Shown piece after piece: positions 16,964 to 26,472 of a DNA stretch of 63,123 nucleotides. Made by a program: the position numbers and the translations under genes. Each line of letters starts with the position of its first letter. Position 1 is the first letter of the stretch. Source of the DNA: Mageeibacillus sp. UBA4314. Its GTDB lineage: Bacteria; Bacillota; Clostridia; Saccharofermentanales; Saccharofermentanaceae. The notes beneath the pieces were generated by a model. The model ran no database searches. It was not told the DNA's origin and saw nothing but the letters and a program-made list of their open reading frames with translations. Where the stretch lies: the NCBI GenBank assembly GCA_002394605.1, contig DGUI01000031.1, forward strand, positions 1 to 63,123. The letters are read 5' to 3'.

Positions 16964-17778
16964 ACCTTCCCCGTAAGTCTGTCAGAGACATAAAGCCTGT
17001 CCCTTAATCCCGCAACCCTGTGTGTTCTTATTATGTCTGCGCCGTGCGAAGCTGCGTAGAGGTTAACGGTATCCGTGACATCATCTATGTCATATTCCTC
17101 GTCAAGAGGAGCAATCAGTTCCCTGATCATCCTCTTCCTTGAAGCAGCATACAGGACTTTAAACCTTCCCCCCATGGAGAACCTTCCGATCTCTCTCGTA
17201 AGCTCGATATCCTGCTGTCTTGATGTACCGAATCCGATCCCCGGATCTATGAGTATCCGGCTTTCCTTTATGCCTTTGGACAAGGCAATGTCTATGTTCT
17301 GTCCTATCTCACCGATCGCCCTTTCAGTGATGCTTCCTTCAGATGCGCCGTTTATCCTGCAATTGAACATGATCACGAGATATGAATCATTTAGAGCGGC
17401 AATATCCGTTATCACATTTCCGTCGAGATGACCGCTGATATCATTGATCACGCGGGCACCTGCTTCTACTGCTGCCTTTGCGACTTCCATCTTCGTCGTA
17501 TCGACCGACATGATAACACCCGTATCTCTTAGCGACGTGATCACGGGGATTACCCTTTTGAGTTCCTCGTCTTTGTCCACCGGAGTAAAACCGGGCCTTG
17601 TTGACTCTCCGCCGATATCTATGATGTCAGCCCCCTGACTGATCAACGCAAGCGCATGATCTGCTGCAGCCTTGCTGTCAAGATAAAGACCGCCGTCGGA
17701 GAACGAATCGGGAGTACAATTCAGTATTCCCATAATGAGCGTTCTGCCTTCACCGGGCCTTCTTCCGAGAATGTCCAT
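16960..17778 (-). CDS. folP: Dihydropteroate synthase
   Basis: A 272-residue TIM-barrel enzyme that condenses the pterin pyrophosphate with p-aminobenzoate; the sulfonamide target. Motifs: MGILNCTPDSFSDGG, DIIDIGGESTRPGF, SVDTTK, INDISG and LIDPGIGFGTS. GGAGGATAA precedes the ATG, which begins immediately after the folE stop. Confidence 0.96.
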   Translation of the reverse strand: MDILGRRPGEGRTLIMGILNCTPDSFSDGGLYLDSKAAADHALALISQGADIIDIGGESTRPGFTPVDKDEELKRVIPVITSLRDTGVIMSVDTTKMEVAKAAVEAGARVINDISGHLDGNVITDIAALNDSYLVIMFNCRINGASEGSITERAIGEIGQNIDIALSKGIKESRILIDPGIGFGTSRQQDIELTREIGRFSMGGRFKVLYAASRKRMIRELIAPLDEEYDIDDVTDTVNLYAASHGADIIRTHRVAGLRDRLYVSDRLTGKV

Positions 17779-18402
17779 TTATCCTCCGATACGCTGCCTG
17801 TTGATCAGGGCGAGTGCCTCGTTCCTTGTCCTTGCATCAGTCCTGCATCCGCCCCTCATTGCGGATGTAACGGTCTTCGAACCGGGCTTCCTGATACCTC
17901 TCATCGTCATGCAGAGGTGTTCCGCCTCGATCACGACGCACACTGATTTTGCATCGACCGCCTTGATGATCTGATCTGCGATCTCAGATGTAAGGCGCTC
18001 CTGGACCTGAGGCTTGCGCGACAATGTATCCACCATCCTCGCCACCTTCGATAATCCGAGGATCTTGCCGTTGTTAGGGATATATACAACATGTGCCTTG
18101 CCGTGGAACGGGAGGAGATGGTGTTCGCACATTGAATAGAAAGGAATGTCTCCTATGAGGATCATCTCATCGTTGCCGGGCTCGGTAAAGGTCTTCACGT
18201 CCTCGCTTATGTCCCTGTGGATGCCTGAGAAGATCTCCGCATACATCCTTGCAACACGCTTCGGTGTCTCCTGAAGCCCCTCCCTTCCGGTGTCCTCTCC
18301 TATCGCCTCAAGGATCATCCTGACGGCTTCCTCTATCTTGGGAAGGTCCATATTCTTTCTGCTCTCGATGGGCAGCTGCATATCATTATCGTAATCGTAC
18401 AT
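17779..18402 (-). CDS. folE: GTP cyclohydrolase I
   Basis: A 207-residue zinc enzyme that converts GTP to dihydroneopterin triphosphate, the first folate step. It carries EGLQETPKRVARMY, the zinc-binding SMCEHHLLPF, and KPQVQERLTSEIAD. The gene starts 11 bases after the AraC regulator stop, so the fol genes appear to be read from the same transcript. Confidence 0.96.
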   Translation of the reverse strand: MYDYDNDMQLPIESRKNMDLPKIEEAVRMILEAIGEDTGREGLQETPKRVARMYAEIFSGIHRDISEDVKTFTEPGNDEMILIGDIPFYSMCEHHLLPFHGKAHVVYIPNNGKILGLSKVARMVDTLSRKPQVQERLTSEIADQIIKAVDAKSVCVVIEAEHLCMTMRGIRKPGSKTVTSAMRGGCRTDARTRNEALALINRQRIGG

Positions 18403-18413
18403 GATTATATCAA

Positions 18414-19415
18414 TTAACTCCTTTCGGACTTGTTAGCCGACTTTTTGCGGTAATCCATCGGGGTAAGCCCCATATATTTCTTGAATGCCACATTGAACCT
18501 CTGTGCGCTCGCAAACCCTACCGAAGTAGCGATCGCTGACACTTTGATATCCCTGTTGTTCAGGAGTTCGCAGGCCTTTGCGATCCTGACGTTCATCAGA
18601 TAGCTCATCGGGCTTACGCCTATCTCATCCTTGAAAGCCCTCGTAAAATAGCCCTGGCTCAGGAATACATAGGATGCGGCATCCGTGACCGTGATGCCGC
18701 GGTCATAATTCGTATCGATAAAATTCTTCGCGATAAAGACGAGTTCTTTTGCTTTCCCCGTCTTGACCCTGAGGGACTCCTCCCACTCACTTCTCATCGT
18801 CCTTGACAGGACTATCATGAGTTCGACCGTTAAGAGCTGGAGCATAAGATCCTTTGACTGCTTGTCTTCCCCCATCTCAGATATGATCCGCTCAGATATG
18901 TCGGCCACATCATGCTTATAGCTTCCGGATACGACAAAGTACGGATCCTTGGACAAGTCCTCCTCACCTTCCGTCGCAAACTGCATAAAACTCTCGAGGG
19001 AGGTCTGCGCAAGCTTTGGAAGAGGCAGGGTAGGTCCGGTCTTGTTGACTTTCGATGTTTTCCTGCTGCCGGAAACACCTGCGATGCCGGACAAAGTGAT
19101 ATCTGAATTTGAAGGGATGAATCCAAAGTAGAGCGACAGGATCTCAGCCTTCTTTGACGTGGACAGGAGCGCATGGACCATATGAGGCCTGATGATGAGG
19201 ATATCACCCTTGCGCAGCTGCAGGTTCTTCCCTTCGATGCTTAGTTCCGATTCGCCGTCGCGCATGTACAGGAGTTCATGAGTATCGTGCATGCTCTCGC
19301 CAGCAGACTTGCCCGTCTTCTCAAAGACATGTTCTATGCCTTCGAATACGACCGGAAGGGCTCCGGAAGAATTGAGTATACCGTTCTCAATGGCGATCAG
19401 AAGATTATTGAACAT
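18414..19415 (-). CDS. AraC-family transcriptional regulator with N-terminal cupin domain
   Basis: A 333-residue regulator. Residues ~15-110 form a cupin-like sensing domain (DTHELLYMRDGE...LRKGDILIIRPHMVHALLS), and the C-terminal ~100 residues are the two-HTH AraC domain (GVSPMSYLMNVRIAKACELL...VGFASAQRFNVAFKKYMGLTP). The effector is unknown; sugar or glycoside sensing is common for this architecture. I chose ATG 19415, one base after the stop of the upstream gene with GGGGG five bases before it, so it is translationally coupled to the sialate-esterase-like protein. Confidence 0.92.
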   Translation of the reverse strand: MFNNLLIAIENGILNSSGALPVVFEGIEHVFEKTGKSAGESMHDTHELLYMRDGESELSIEGKNLQLRKGDILIIRPHMVHALLSTSKKAEILSLYFGFIPSNSDITLSGIAGVSGSRKTSKVNKTGPTLPLPKLAQTSLESFMQFATEGEEDLSKDPYFVVSGSYKHDVADISERIISEMGEDKQSKDLMLQLLTVELMIVLSRTMRSEWEESLRVKTGKAKELVFIAKNFIDTNYDRGITVTDAASYVFLSQGYFTRAFKDEIGVSPMSYLMNVRIAKACELLNNRDIKVSAIATSVGFASAQRFNVAFKKYMGLTPMDYRKKSANKSERS

Positions 19416-19416
19416 A

Positions 19417-21657
19417 TTATCCCCCGTTGTTGACAAACCTTATATTGTCTATGTATATCTCACCCGATCTCTCGGTATCGGTCAGAAGGAACTTCAGGCT
19501 CTCAAGGGATATATGATCCTTGCCTGTGTACCTGAACTTCAACGTCTGCCAGGTAAGATCCTGCCTGATCTCACACTCGCCAAAGTTCTCCACCTTGAGC
19601 TTCTTGCGGCGCTGCTCGGGATTGAAGACATCAACGAGCATCTCATTGCGTCCCCTGATCTCCAGCGGAGCAAAAAGGGAAGCATAGCTTAGTACAGGTT
19701 CAAAGCCATAGAGCGAATTGTCCGTCTCATACCTGATATGAAGAGAACCTGCTCCCTTCGTCTTGTTCATCGGCTCCGTCGTAATAACTCCGTTGCCCTT
19801 ATATGTACGGTAGATATCGATCATCTCGAAATCGCTGTCCTTCTCCTTCTTGCCGATAAACTGAAGCTTATCGCAGGTGGTAAATGAGATATCCGGGCAA
19901 TAATATGCCGCCCTCTTATCAAACCTGAACGGAAGTACCGGAAGATCAGCAAGGTTGCGGAAAGTCGCATCGTGAGGGAAGGGACTGAATCCGTAAGTAA
20001 CGCTTACAGGATCCTCGATCTCATCAGACCATACCATTACCCTTACACCGTGAAGTATCCTTGCGCTTGCAGGATAGAATACCCTGTCATGTCCGCAGAC
20101 TGCAAACCCCAGGAGTTCACCCGTGCTGTCTGAGATCCTGAGACCGTCAGCTAGATTATCGAACTTCAGTATAAGCTTGTTGCCGGCCTTCTCGACACCC
20201 GTGAGCTGCGGACAGGAAGTCGGGAGCTTAGGTGAGAAGTGGGTTCCAAGAGCAGCCACGGCCATCCTCTGACCGATCACGAAGCTTACCGTCTTGTCGG
20301 GGAGCAGAAGATCGTGAGCCGATATAAGTCCGGCCTTCATATCGAGCTTGCGCATGAACGCCTGGAATACCTCATTGAACTCGAGGACTGAATACGGTTC
20401 CTCAAAATCGACATTCCTCGGGTGCATTGCCACGAATATGATCGAAGGCATCAACGAATCATCATATACCTCGGAAGGTTCGAACGTGAATGCCAGTGAT
20501 GTGAGAAGTCCCATGAGGAGCAGGTCATATCTGTCAAACCTCAATTCCTTCTTGTCTGGAGAGAAACAGAATCCCCTCACGGGAACGCCCTTAAGAGGTT
20601 CGAGAAGTTCATTATAGAGCAAAGACATCCTGAGATCCTTCTCTATGTACTCATCTGCCGCCTCTTCGATCTTCTCCTCTTCGCGTTTATGTGCCGCCTT
20701 GGGGATCATGTCAAAATCAAGCATCTTGGCAGCACTTGCCCTCAGGCTGGATCCACCCTCTTCCGAATTCTTGAGTGAACTGTCCTCGGTCGTAGGGAAA
20801 TCGAGGGAAGCTGCTTCCTTGATGACTTCATCATCACTGACTTCGCCCTTAAGATCCTTGAGTTCCTTGTCCTTCTCCAGGTCAAAATCCAGCAGTTCCT
20901 TCCCTTCTTCAATGTCCTCCTCAAGCTGCTTTGTATCGCTCTTCTTCTTATCCTGAGCCATCAGGGCATCAAATCTTTCCTCATCAAGATATAATCCGAG
21001 ATCTGTCAGGTAGTCTTTTACTGCGACCATTCCGTCAGCTGTCTCCTGGGATATCCAGTTAACGATCGTTGAACCTTCTCTTGCAAGATCTACCACGCCC
21101 ACCGGATATGAGATCTGATTAGCCAGCGAATACGCAAAGGAGAAAGCTGCCGAAGACACATCAGACAGTGCCTTGGTATCCGTTATCTTGATCCAGTCCG
21201 GATAATCCGGATGGTAGAATCTCAGATAGCTCATTACTCTTCTCTTTAGGGGGGCTGAAGGGGCATTTGCGTCCTTCATGGGGATAGACAGGAATTCCGA
21301 ACCTAAGAAGATCCAGACATCGCCGCATCTGATATCGGTTATGGCAACCTCCTCAGACATGCATTTGAATATAAATGTATAAGCATCTGCTGATGCCTTG
21401 TAAGCCGGTACCGTAAACTTAAATTCACCCTTCGAACCTGAGGTGGTCTCGCGGCTCAAGATGATACCATAATCAGTATCGAGTTTTGAGATCCTTCTTC
21501 CGTCAGTCGGATACTTGACTATCTCAAAAGTCACCGTCGCCATCGCGGGGGCGATACCGGAAATCTCGAAAGCTATATTCTGCTGAAAAACACACTTGTC
21601 AGTAAGCCATTTTGGCAATGATATCTTGCTTCCGCTTCGGTTATCATCGGGATGCAT
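19417..21657 (-). CDS. Degenerate sialate O-acetylesterase-like protein with acidic insert and C-terminal CBM-like domain
   Basis: The 746-residue protein follows the layout of bacterial sialate O-acetylesterases (SGNH/SASA): an N-terminal beta domain, then GDVWIFLGSEFLSIPM where active enzymes have GDVWxxSGQSNMxxP, and YPVGVVDLAREGSTIVNWIS for the PVGLI...GGTPIEAW block. The Ser of GQSN is not at its place, and the later QGESN block reads GFCFSPDKK, so catalysis is doubtful. About 130 residues of strongly charged, low-complexity sequence (roughly 225-350) interrupt the fold. The last ~150 residues look like a beta-sandwich carbohydrate-binding module. No signal peptide: apparently cytoplasmic. 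GAGGAG precedes the ATG. Confidence 0.68.
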   Translation of the reverse strand: MHPDDNRSGSKISLPKWLTDKCVFQQNIAFEISGIAPAMATVTFEIVKYPTDGRRISKLDTDYGIILSRETTSGSKGEFKFTVPAYKASADAYTFIFKCMSEEVAITDIRCGDVWIFLGSEFLSIPMKDANAPSAPLKRRVMSYLRFYHPDYPDWIKITDTKALSDVSSAAFSFAYSLANQISYPVGVVDLAREGSTIVNWISQETADGMVAVKDYLTDLGLYLDEERFDALMAQDKKKSDTKQLEEDIEEGKELLDFDLEKDKELKDLKGEVSDDEVIKEAASLDFPTTEDSSLKNSEEGGSSLRASAAKMLDFDMIPKAAHKREEEKIEEAADEYIEKDLRMSLLYNELLEPLKGVPVRGFCFSPDKKELRFDRYDLLLMGLLTSLAFTFEPSEVYDDSLMPSIIFVAMHPRNVDFEEPYSVLEFNEVFQAFMRKLDMKAGLISAHDLLLPDKTVSFVIGQRMAVAALGTHFSPKLPTSCPQLTGVEKAGNKLILKFDNLADGLRISDSTGELLGFAVCGHDRVFYPASARILHGVRVMVWSDEIEDPVSVTYGFSPFPHDATFRNLADLPVLPFRFDKRAAYYCPDISFTTCDKLQFIGKKEKDSDFEMIDIYRTYKGNGVITTEPMNKTKGAGSLHIRYETDNSLYGFEPVLSYASLFAPLEIRGRNEMLVDVFNPEQRRKKLKVENFGECEIRQDLTWQTLKFRYTGKDHISLESLKFLLTDTERSGEIYIDNIRFVNNGG

Positions 21658-21705
21658 AATATACTACTCCTCTTCCAAACATAATCTCACAGGATAATTA
21701 TAACA

Positions 21706-23325
21706 CTATTGGGCATTTCTCGCATAAACGTACGTGCCGATGAAGTTTATCCCGCTGTCCTTGTAGCAATTACCGGAAGGTATCACATCGATCTTAGTGT
21801 AGTCACTCTTGATCCCTGTGTATTCAAGATAGTCTTCCATTGTCTGTTCTGAATTGGAGAATATGTAGTCCGGATCAGGTCTTTCCCTGATGGATCCCAA
21901 GAGGAGACTGCTCTCACTGTCAGATGCGACCTTAGTCACGCAGTACGTATTATCAGGATAAAGACCGGATATCACATTGTGCTTAAAGTACGGTGCAGCA
22001 GGAACAAACACATTGGTGCCCTCGCCATAATAGATCCTGAGGATATTCCCGTCATCATCCTTCTTTATGTACCATGCGGCATTTGCGGTGACCTCGCCTT
22101 TGCCGATGCCAAGTTCACGGGCAGTCTGTGCGAGTCTTCTTCCGCTCGCTACGGGGTATGTATTCTCATTAAGGGACGCAATAACGCTCCAGTACATGCC
22201 TATCAGGATCATTCCTGTTACAAGCACGATGCTTACGGGTCTTATCACCTTGAAGACACCTTCAGTCGTGATCGTCTCCCCGCCCTTTACGACGGAATCA
22301 TGAGAGACCCACAGGGCAAAGATCAAAAGGATGCCTGCAAGCCCATAGTGATGAACGGATATATACCTTGCAGCTATGACATAGAAGCAAAGGAGCGGAA
22401 ATACCATGTATCTTACCATCCTTGCAGCTTTGCAGAAACAGAAGGTCACGGCAAGCAGGATCACACTGATAAGACCGGTTATGATCACCGTCACGATATC
22501 AGCCTTGCCGGCCCCTTCCCCTGCAAGATTGGTGAAGAATGCTTCTGAAGGGAGCATGAAGAACAGCCTGCAGTAGTCTGTAAGATAAGATACTGTGCCT
22601 TCATTCGTTGATATCGCAACATAATTGTCAGAAGCGGGGCTTATCTCATAGATCAGAGCGGCTGCAAAGACCAAAAGAGCGATAAGCCCCATGATCCTTT
22701 TCCTGTCGGAGAGAAGAAACTTAACAGGATCCATCCCACCCATGACAGCTTCGAATACTGTCTCTGCCGTCCATACGGCCGCTATGCCTCCGGCGACCGC
22801 TATACCGTAGGCAGACCACAGGCACAGGTAAGCCAGGGCGGCGATGAGCCTAAGCGGATTCTCCCTCCTCGTCCCGATGAAGTGGGCGCACAGAAAGATC
22901 CCCGATACAAGGAATGCATAAGGTCTGGACATAACGCCGTACTGGTAGAACATGAAGTATGTAAACGGCACGAAAGTCTTGATCAGATTATTAAACGGGG
23001 ACAGGAATACGAAGAAAGATATCATCAGGAATGCCGAAGCAAACTCGATACTCTTGAGCCCCAGCTCATATGACACTCCGAGCTTTGCCGGCAGGGACAG
23101 CAGAAGATGCCAGAACGGCGGATGCGATTCATAGTGCGGCAGATAGAAAAAGATATCCCTGTAAGAAGCATCTCTCGCGATCAGCCAGGACTGTGCCTCA
23201 TCCAGCGTCGGAACATGAAGGTACAGCATAACGATAAGAAATATGCTGTAGACCAGCAGTATCACAGTACCGGCCTTCCTGACCGGGATGCTGTTATATC
23301 TTGTGATCATGTTCTTAAATCCCAT
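21706..23325 (-). CDS. Polytopic GT39/ArnT-like glycosyltransferase, probable
   Basis: A 539-residue membrane protein with about ten transmembrane segments. Near the first outside loop it has TLDEAQSWLIARD, then HYESHPPFWHLLL and the MSRPYAF segment, reminiscent of the catalytic Asp/Glu-containing first loop of GT-C enzymes that use polyprenyl-phosphate sugars. The C-terminal ~120 residues form a soluble extracytoplasmic domain. The acceptor cannot be predicted. It neighbours another large membrane protein of the YfhO family. GAGGCGTCA precedes the ATG. Confidence 0.65.
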   Translation of the reverse strand: MGFKNMITRYNSIPVRKAGTVILLVYSIFLIVMLYLHVPTLDEAQSWLIARDASYRDIFFYLPHYESHPPFWHLLLSLPAKLGVSYELGLKSIEFASAFLMISFFVFLSPFNNLIKTFVPFTYFMFYQYGVMSRPYAFLVSGIFLCAHFIGTRRENPLRLIAALAYLCLWSAYGIAVAGGIAAVWTAETVFEAVMGGMDPVKFLLSDRKRIMGLIALLVFAAALIYEISPASDNYVAISTNEGTVSYLTDYCRLFFMLPSEAFFTNLAGEGAGKADIVTVIITGLISVILLAVTFCFCKAARMVRYMVFPLLCFYVIAARYISVHHYGLAGILLIFALWVSHDSVVKGGETITTEGVFKVIRPVSIVLVTGMILIGMYWSVIASLNENTYPVASGRRLAQTARELGIGKGEVTANAAWYIKKDDDGNILRIYYGEGTNVFVPAAPYFKHNVISGLYPDNTYCVTKVASDSESSLLLGSIRERPDPDYIFSNSEQTMEDYLEYTGIKSDYTKIDVIPSGNCYKDSGINFIGTYVYARNAQ

Positions 23326-23342
23326 TGACGCCTCGCATAAAA

Positions 23343-23369
23343 AAGGTACTGCAGTATCTGCAGTACCTT
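23343..23369 (-). terminator. Intrinsic terminator after the DRE-TIM aldolase gene
   Basis: A perfect 12-base inverted repeat (arms 23343-23354 and 23358-23369, 3-base loop) lies 25 bases after the stop of the aldolase gene; on the minus strand it runs into a T tract at 23339-23344. Confidence 0.88.
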
Positions 23370-23394
23370 CGATTATACTATACGACTTAAGTTA

Positions 23395-24375
23395 TCAGTT
23401 ATCATTACTTGTGATTTCTTTGTAGAAATTGGTAATGTCCGTTCTTCCTTCTTTTGAATACCTGATCGCATCCCTGGGATGGAGATTGAACAGTCCTGAC
23501 AGCAGGTACTGGATATCGTAACCCCACTTCACGCCGCCTGCCCTGAGAGGTTCCATGTATTCTTCAATGAACTTTATTACCGGATAGATATTATACTTGG
23601 GATTCCTGAGGAAGCCGATGACATTCTCGATCGGGCAGTTGCCTGCGCCTCTTCCCATTCCGAGATATGTGGCATCGATCCAGTCAATGCCGTCACCTAC
23701 TGCCTCGATCGTATTGGCGAAAGCCATCTGCTGGTTATTGTGGGCATGGATGCCTACGCTCTTGCCATACTTATTCGCATATTCGGTATATACATCCGAG
23801 ATCCTTTGGATCTGCTCAGGATAGAGAGAACCAAAACTGTCCACGATATAGATGCAGTCAACGTCTGTCCTGAAGATCATGTCGAGTGCGCACCTGATAT
23901 CCTTCTCACCGGCATTTGAGACTGCCATGATGTTGCAGGATACTTCGTAACCCTTGTTCTTGGCATAATCTATCATGGCGCAGCATTCAGGGATAGTATG
24001 AACATAAGTTGCGACTCTGATGAGATCAACGGGGCTCTCAGACTTGTTCCTGATGTCTTCCTTGTAATTACATCTTCCAACGTCCGTCATAATGGACAAC
24101 TTCAGACCTGTCTCCTTGTTGTCTCCAAGAACAGACAGGATATCCTCATCACTCGAGAACTTCCACCTGCCGAACTTATCAGTATCAAACATGGTCTTAT
24201 CGGCACGGTAACCAACTTCCATATAGTCAACGCCGGCCCTTATGTTAGCTTTATAGAGCGCCTTTACAAACTCGTCCGTAAAGAAAAAATCATTGCAGAG
24301 ACCGCCGTCACGAAGTGTGGCATCAAGAACCTTGATAGATTCACGGTAACCCATGAGAGCTGAGAGTTCCTTCAT
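23395..24375 (-). CDS. DRE-TIM metallolyase-type aldolase, substrate unknown
   Basis: The 326-residue cytoplasmic protein belongs to the HMG-CoA lyase/4-hydroxy-2-oxovalerate aldolase superfamily: LDATLRDGGLCNDFFF near the start gives the DRE-like metal motif, with IHAHNNQQMAFANT supplying the HxH metal ligands and GMGRGAGNCPIEN close behind. Such single-domain aldolases occur in surface-glycan and lipid loci as well as in catabolism. It stands between two glycan-type membrane proteins, but its substrate is not evident. AGGAG lies 8 bases before the ATG, and a strong terminator follows. Confidence 0.82.
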   Translation of the reverse strand: MKELSALMGYRESIKVLDATLRDGGLCNDFFFTDEFVKALYKANIRAGVDYMEVGYRADKTMFDTDKFGRWKFSSDEDILSVLGDNKETGLKLSIMTDVGRCNYKEDIRNKSESPVDLIRVATYVHTIPECCAMIDYAKNKGYEVSCNIMAVSNAGEKDIRCALDMIFRTDVDCIYIVDSFGSLYPEQIQRISDVYTEYANKYGKSVGIHAHNNQQMAFANTIEAVGDGIDWIDATYLGMGRGAGNCPIENVIGFLRNPKYNIYPVIKFIEEYMEPLRAGGVKWGYDIQYLLSGLFNLHPRDAIRYSKEGRTDITNFYKEITSNDN

Positions 24376-24427
24376 TCTAATATCTCCTGTTCTCTATATA
24401 ATATCGGTAATGAATTATACTACCCTT

Positions 24428-26350
24428 TTACTGATGTGGGTAGTGCATATCATAGAAATTCTCGGTAAAAACAAACAGCATAAGGGCAATTATTGACACG
24501 AAGGAGATAATGGCCGCATTTGTCATGAAATCAGGTTGATAAGAGATACTGATATCGTTTGTTCCCTCCTTGAGTGGTATGGAATAGAAGGTTCCCATGA
24601 ATATCTTCGGGATCACGGGGGAACCGTTCAGAGTAGTCTGAAGATAAGGGTCTGAGCCGATCGACACGAAGAGCTGCTCGTCTTTTGCAGCATCCAGCGT
24701 GAACTTGATGTCCCCGGACTCGATCGTATAACCTTTGGGAATATGCTCACAGCTGGCCTTTGCCATCTCAAGGCGTTCAGTCTCATCTGCATTCCTGAAA
24801 ACACCGTCGAAATATTCTCCGTCGAACAGGAAAGCCATCGGGATATGGAAAGGATTAGCATATACTTTATAACCGCCCATCTCTCCCAGCGGCGCACTGT
24901 TGCCTGTTATATCCGCAAGATCAGCCTTGCTGATCAGATACTTGACCGCATAAGGATACAATGCACCCGCAAGGTCATCATTCGTATTGATCTTCTTGCT
25001 CTCATCATAGAAATAGATGAGCTCGTTGTCAGAGGATATCAGTGTGACCTTCTTACAGTCATCACTGACAAATCCTATCCTGTATGTGCCTTTGTCGAGA
25101 TCATGCACGGCAGCGACCAGAGTCTTTACCGTCCGGTTCCTGTTCTCATAATCCTCTGTATCTGCAAGCTTGTTTACAGGTGTTATGAGTCCTGTGATCA
25201 GCTGAATGATAAGGACGACAACTGATACTGCCAGAGCAGACTGTATTACAAGGTCCCTTCTTGTAAAGATGTTGTTCGTGAGGAACATTTTCGCAAAGAT
25301 GAATACCATCAGGAAAGCCAGAACATATCTGACCGGTCTTGTGCCGATATCCACGCGCGCCAGTCCGGACAGCTTAGGTAGCAGCATCATAAGCGCCGTG
25401 AAAACGCCCGTGAAGAAGCCGACAGCTATCTTAAGCTGAACCTTGCAGTCGTTGAAGATCATGAATATGATCAGCGCCATTCCTCCCATCGCAAGGATCG
25501 CGATGTCAGGGACGCATGTCATCAGAGTACCCGTGGAAACCACTTCTTTGTTCGGCATCAACTTATAAGCCGTGTACCAGAGGAATGTTGTCGAAGCAAC
25601 GGCAAAAACGACTGATACGATAAATCTGAATAGCCTTGCCAGTATCGTCTTGATGTCACCTCTCTTGACGAATCCCTTGCTTCCGGTGATCTGCATTACG
25701 ATCTCAAATATGAGCCAGATGATGGCAATGCCGAAATTGATAAAACCGGTATACCAGTTGAATGCAAGGTTTAAGACCAGGGATATCACCAAAGTCTGCG
25801 CGCCCTTGTCTGATGCTATCTTATCTATGCCAAGAATGATCAGAGGAAAGAACAGTATGCCGTCAGTTACGGACAGCCCGTCAGTTAACACTACGGAGGA
25901 AAGTGCATATGCGCTTGATATGACGATGCATGTGAGATTCCTGAACAGATCTCCCCTGTGAGCAGCATTATCATCCTTCTTCATCATCCAGTTCACGTAA
26001 GCTGCCATGAAACATGCCGCCAGCGATATCTTCAGGATGATGCCCAGATCATAAAGATCCCTGAACGAATCGATGTTGGCAGAGATGATGAGCCTGGAAG
26101 GAGAGAGAATGCTCTCGCTTAAGCGGTAGAATACCCCCTCACCCACACTTCCGGAAAAAGTATAGAAGATGTTCTCCTTGCTGCTCAGAACGGCATTTAT
26201 GTATGTGCTGATATCATACTCGGAAGACGAAGCCAACGCCTTTTGTCCAAAAGGTGCCAACTTGCAGAAGAAACATACGCCGAGCATTATTGCGAGAGTC
26301 AGGATGAACGCAAGAATACAATTATACAGACGCCTGTACTTAAACCTCAT
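24428..26350 (-). CDS. YfhO-family polytopic membrane protein
   Basis: The 640-residue protein has about 12 transmembrane segments followed by a ~200-residue extracytoplasmic C-terminal domain and a last transmembrane helix near residues 610-630, the YfhO layout. In Bacillus and Listeria YfhO-type proteins glycosylate lipoteichoic acid using undecaprenyl-phosphate sugars. It is shorter than typical YfhO (about 850). An early loop with SVGEGVFYRLSESI resembles the region following the catalytic Asp. The ATG has GGGAGG upstream and TATAAT at about 26379-26384. Confidence 0.72.
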   Translation of the reverse strand: MRFKYRRLYNCILAFILTLAIMLGVCFFCKLAPFGQKALASSSEYDISTYINAVLSSKENIFYTFSGSVGEGVFYRLSESILSPSRLIISANIDSFRDLYDLGIILKISLAACFMAAYVNWMMKKDDNAAHRGDLFRNLTCIVISSAYALSSVVLTDGLSVTDGILFFPLIILGIDKIASDKGAQTLVISLVLNLAFNWYTGFINFGIAIIWLIFEIVMQITGSKGFVKRGDIKTILARLFRFIVSVVFAVASTTFLWYTAYKLMPNKEVVSTGTLMTCVPDIAILAMGGMALIIFMIFNDCKVQLKIAVGFFTGVFTALMMLLPKLSGLARVDIGTRPVRYVLAFLMVFIFAKMFLTNNIFTRRDLVIQSALAVSVVVLIIQLITGLITPVNKLADTEDYENRNRTVKTLVAAVHDLDKGTYRIGFVSDDCKKVTLISSDNELIYFYDESKKINTNDDLAGALYPYAVKYLISKADLADITGNSAPLGEMGGYKVYANPFHIPMAFLFDGEYFDGVFRNADETERLEMAKASCEHIPKGYTIESGDIKFTLDAAKDEQLFVSIGSDPYLQTTLNGSPVIPKIFMGTFYSIPLKEGTNDISISYQPDFMTNAAIISFVSIIALMLFVFTENFYDMHYPHQ

Positions 26351-26423
26351 GATATCCTCCCTTGTGAAACCAAACTACATTATACACCACTTTCGGGCGT
26401 TGTGGCCCTTAAGTATCAAGAAA

Positions 26424-26452
26424 AAGGAGCTGCCTCCTTGAGACAGCTCCTT
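26424..26452 (-). terminator. Intrinsic terminator of the PP2C-like/LysM gene
   Basis: 9-base stem (arms 26424-26432 and 26444-26452, 11-base loop) followed on the minus strand by a TTTTT tract (26421-26425), 20 bases after the stop of the 1030-residue gene. Confidence 0.85.
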
Positions 26453-26472
26453 CGGTCATCTGCTTTTTGTGT

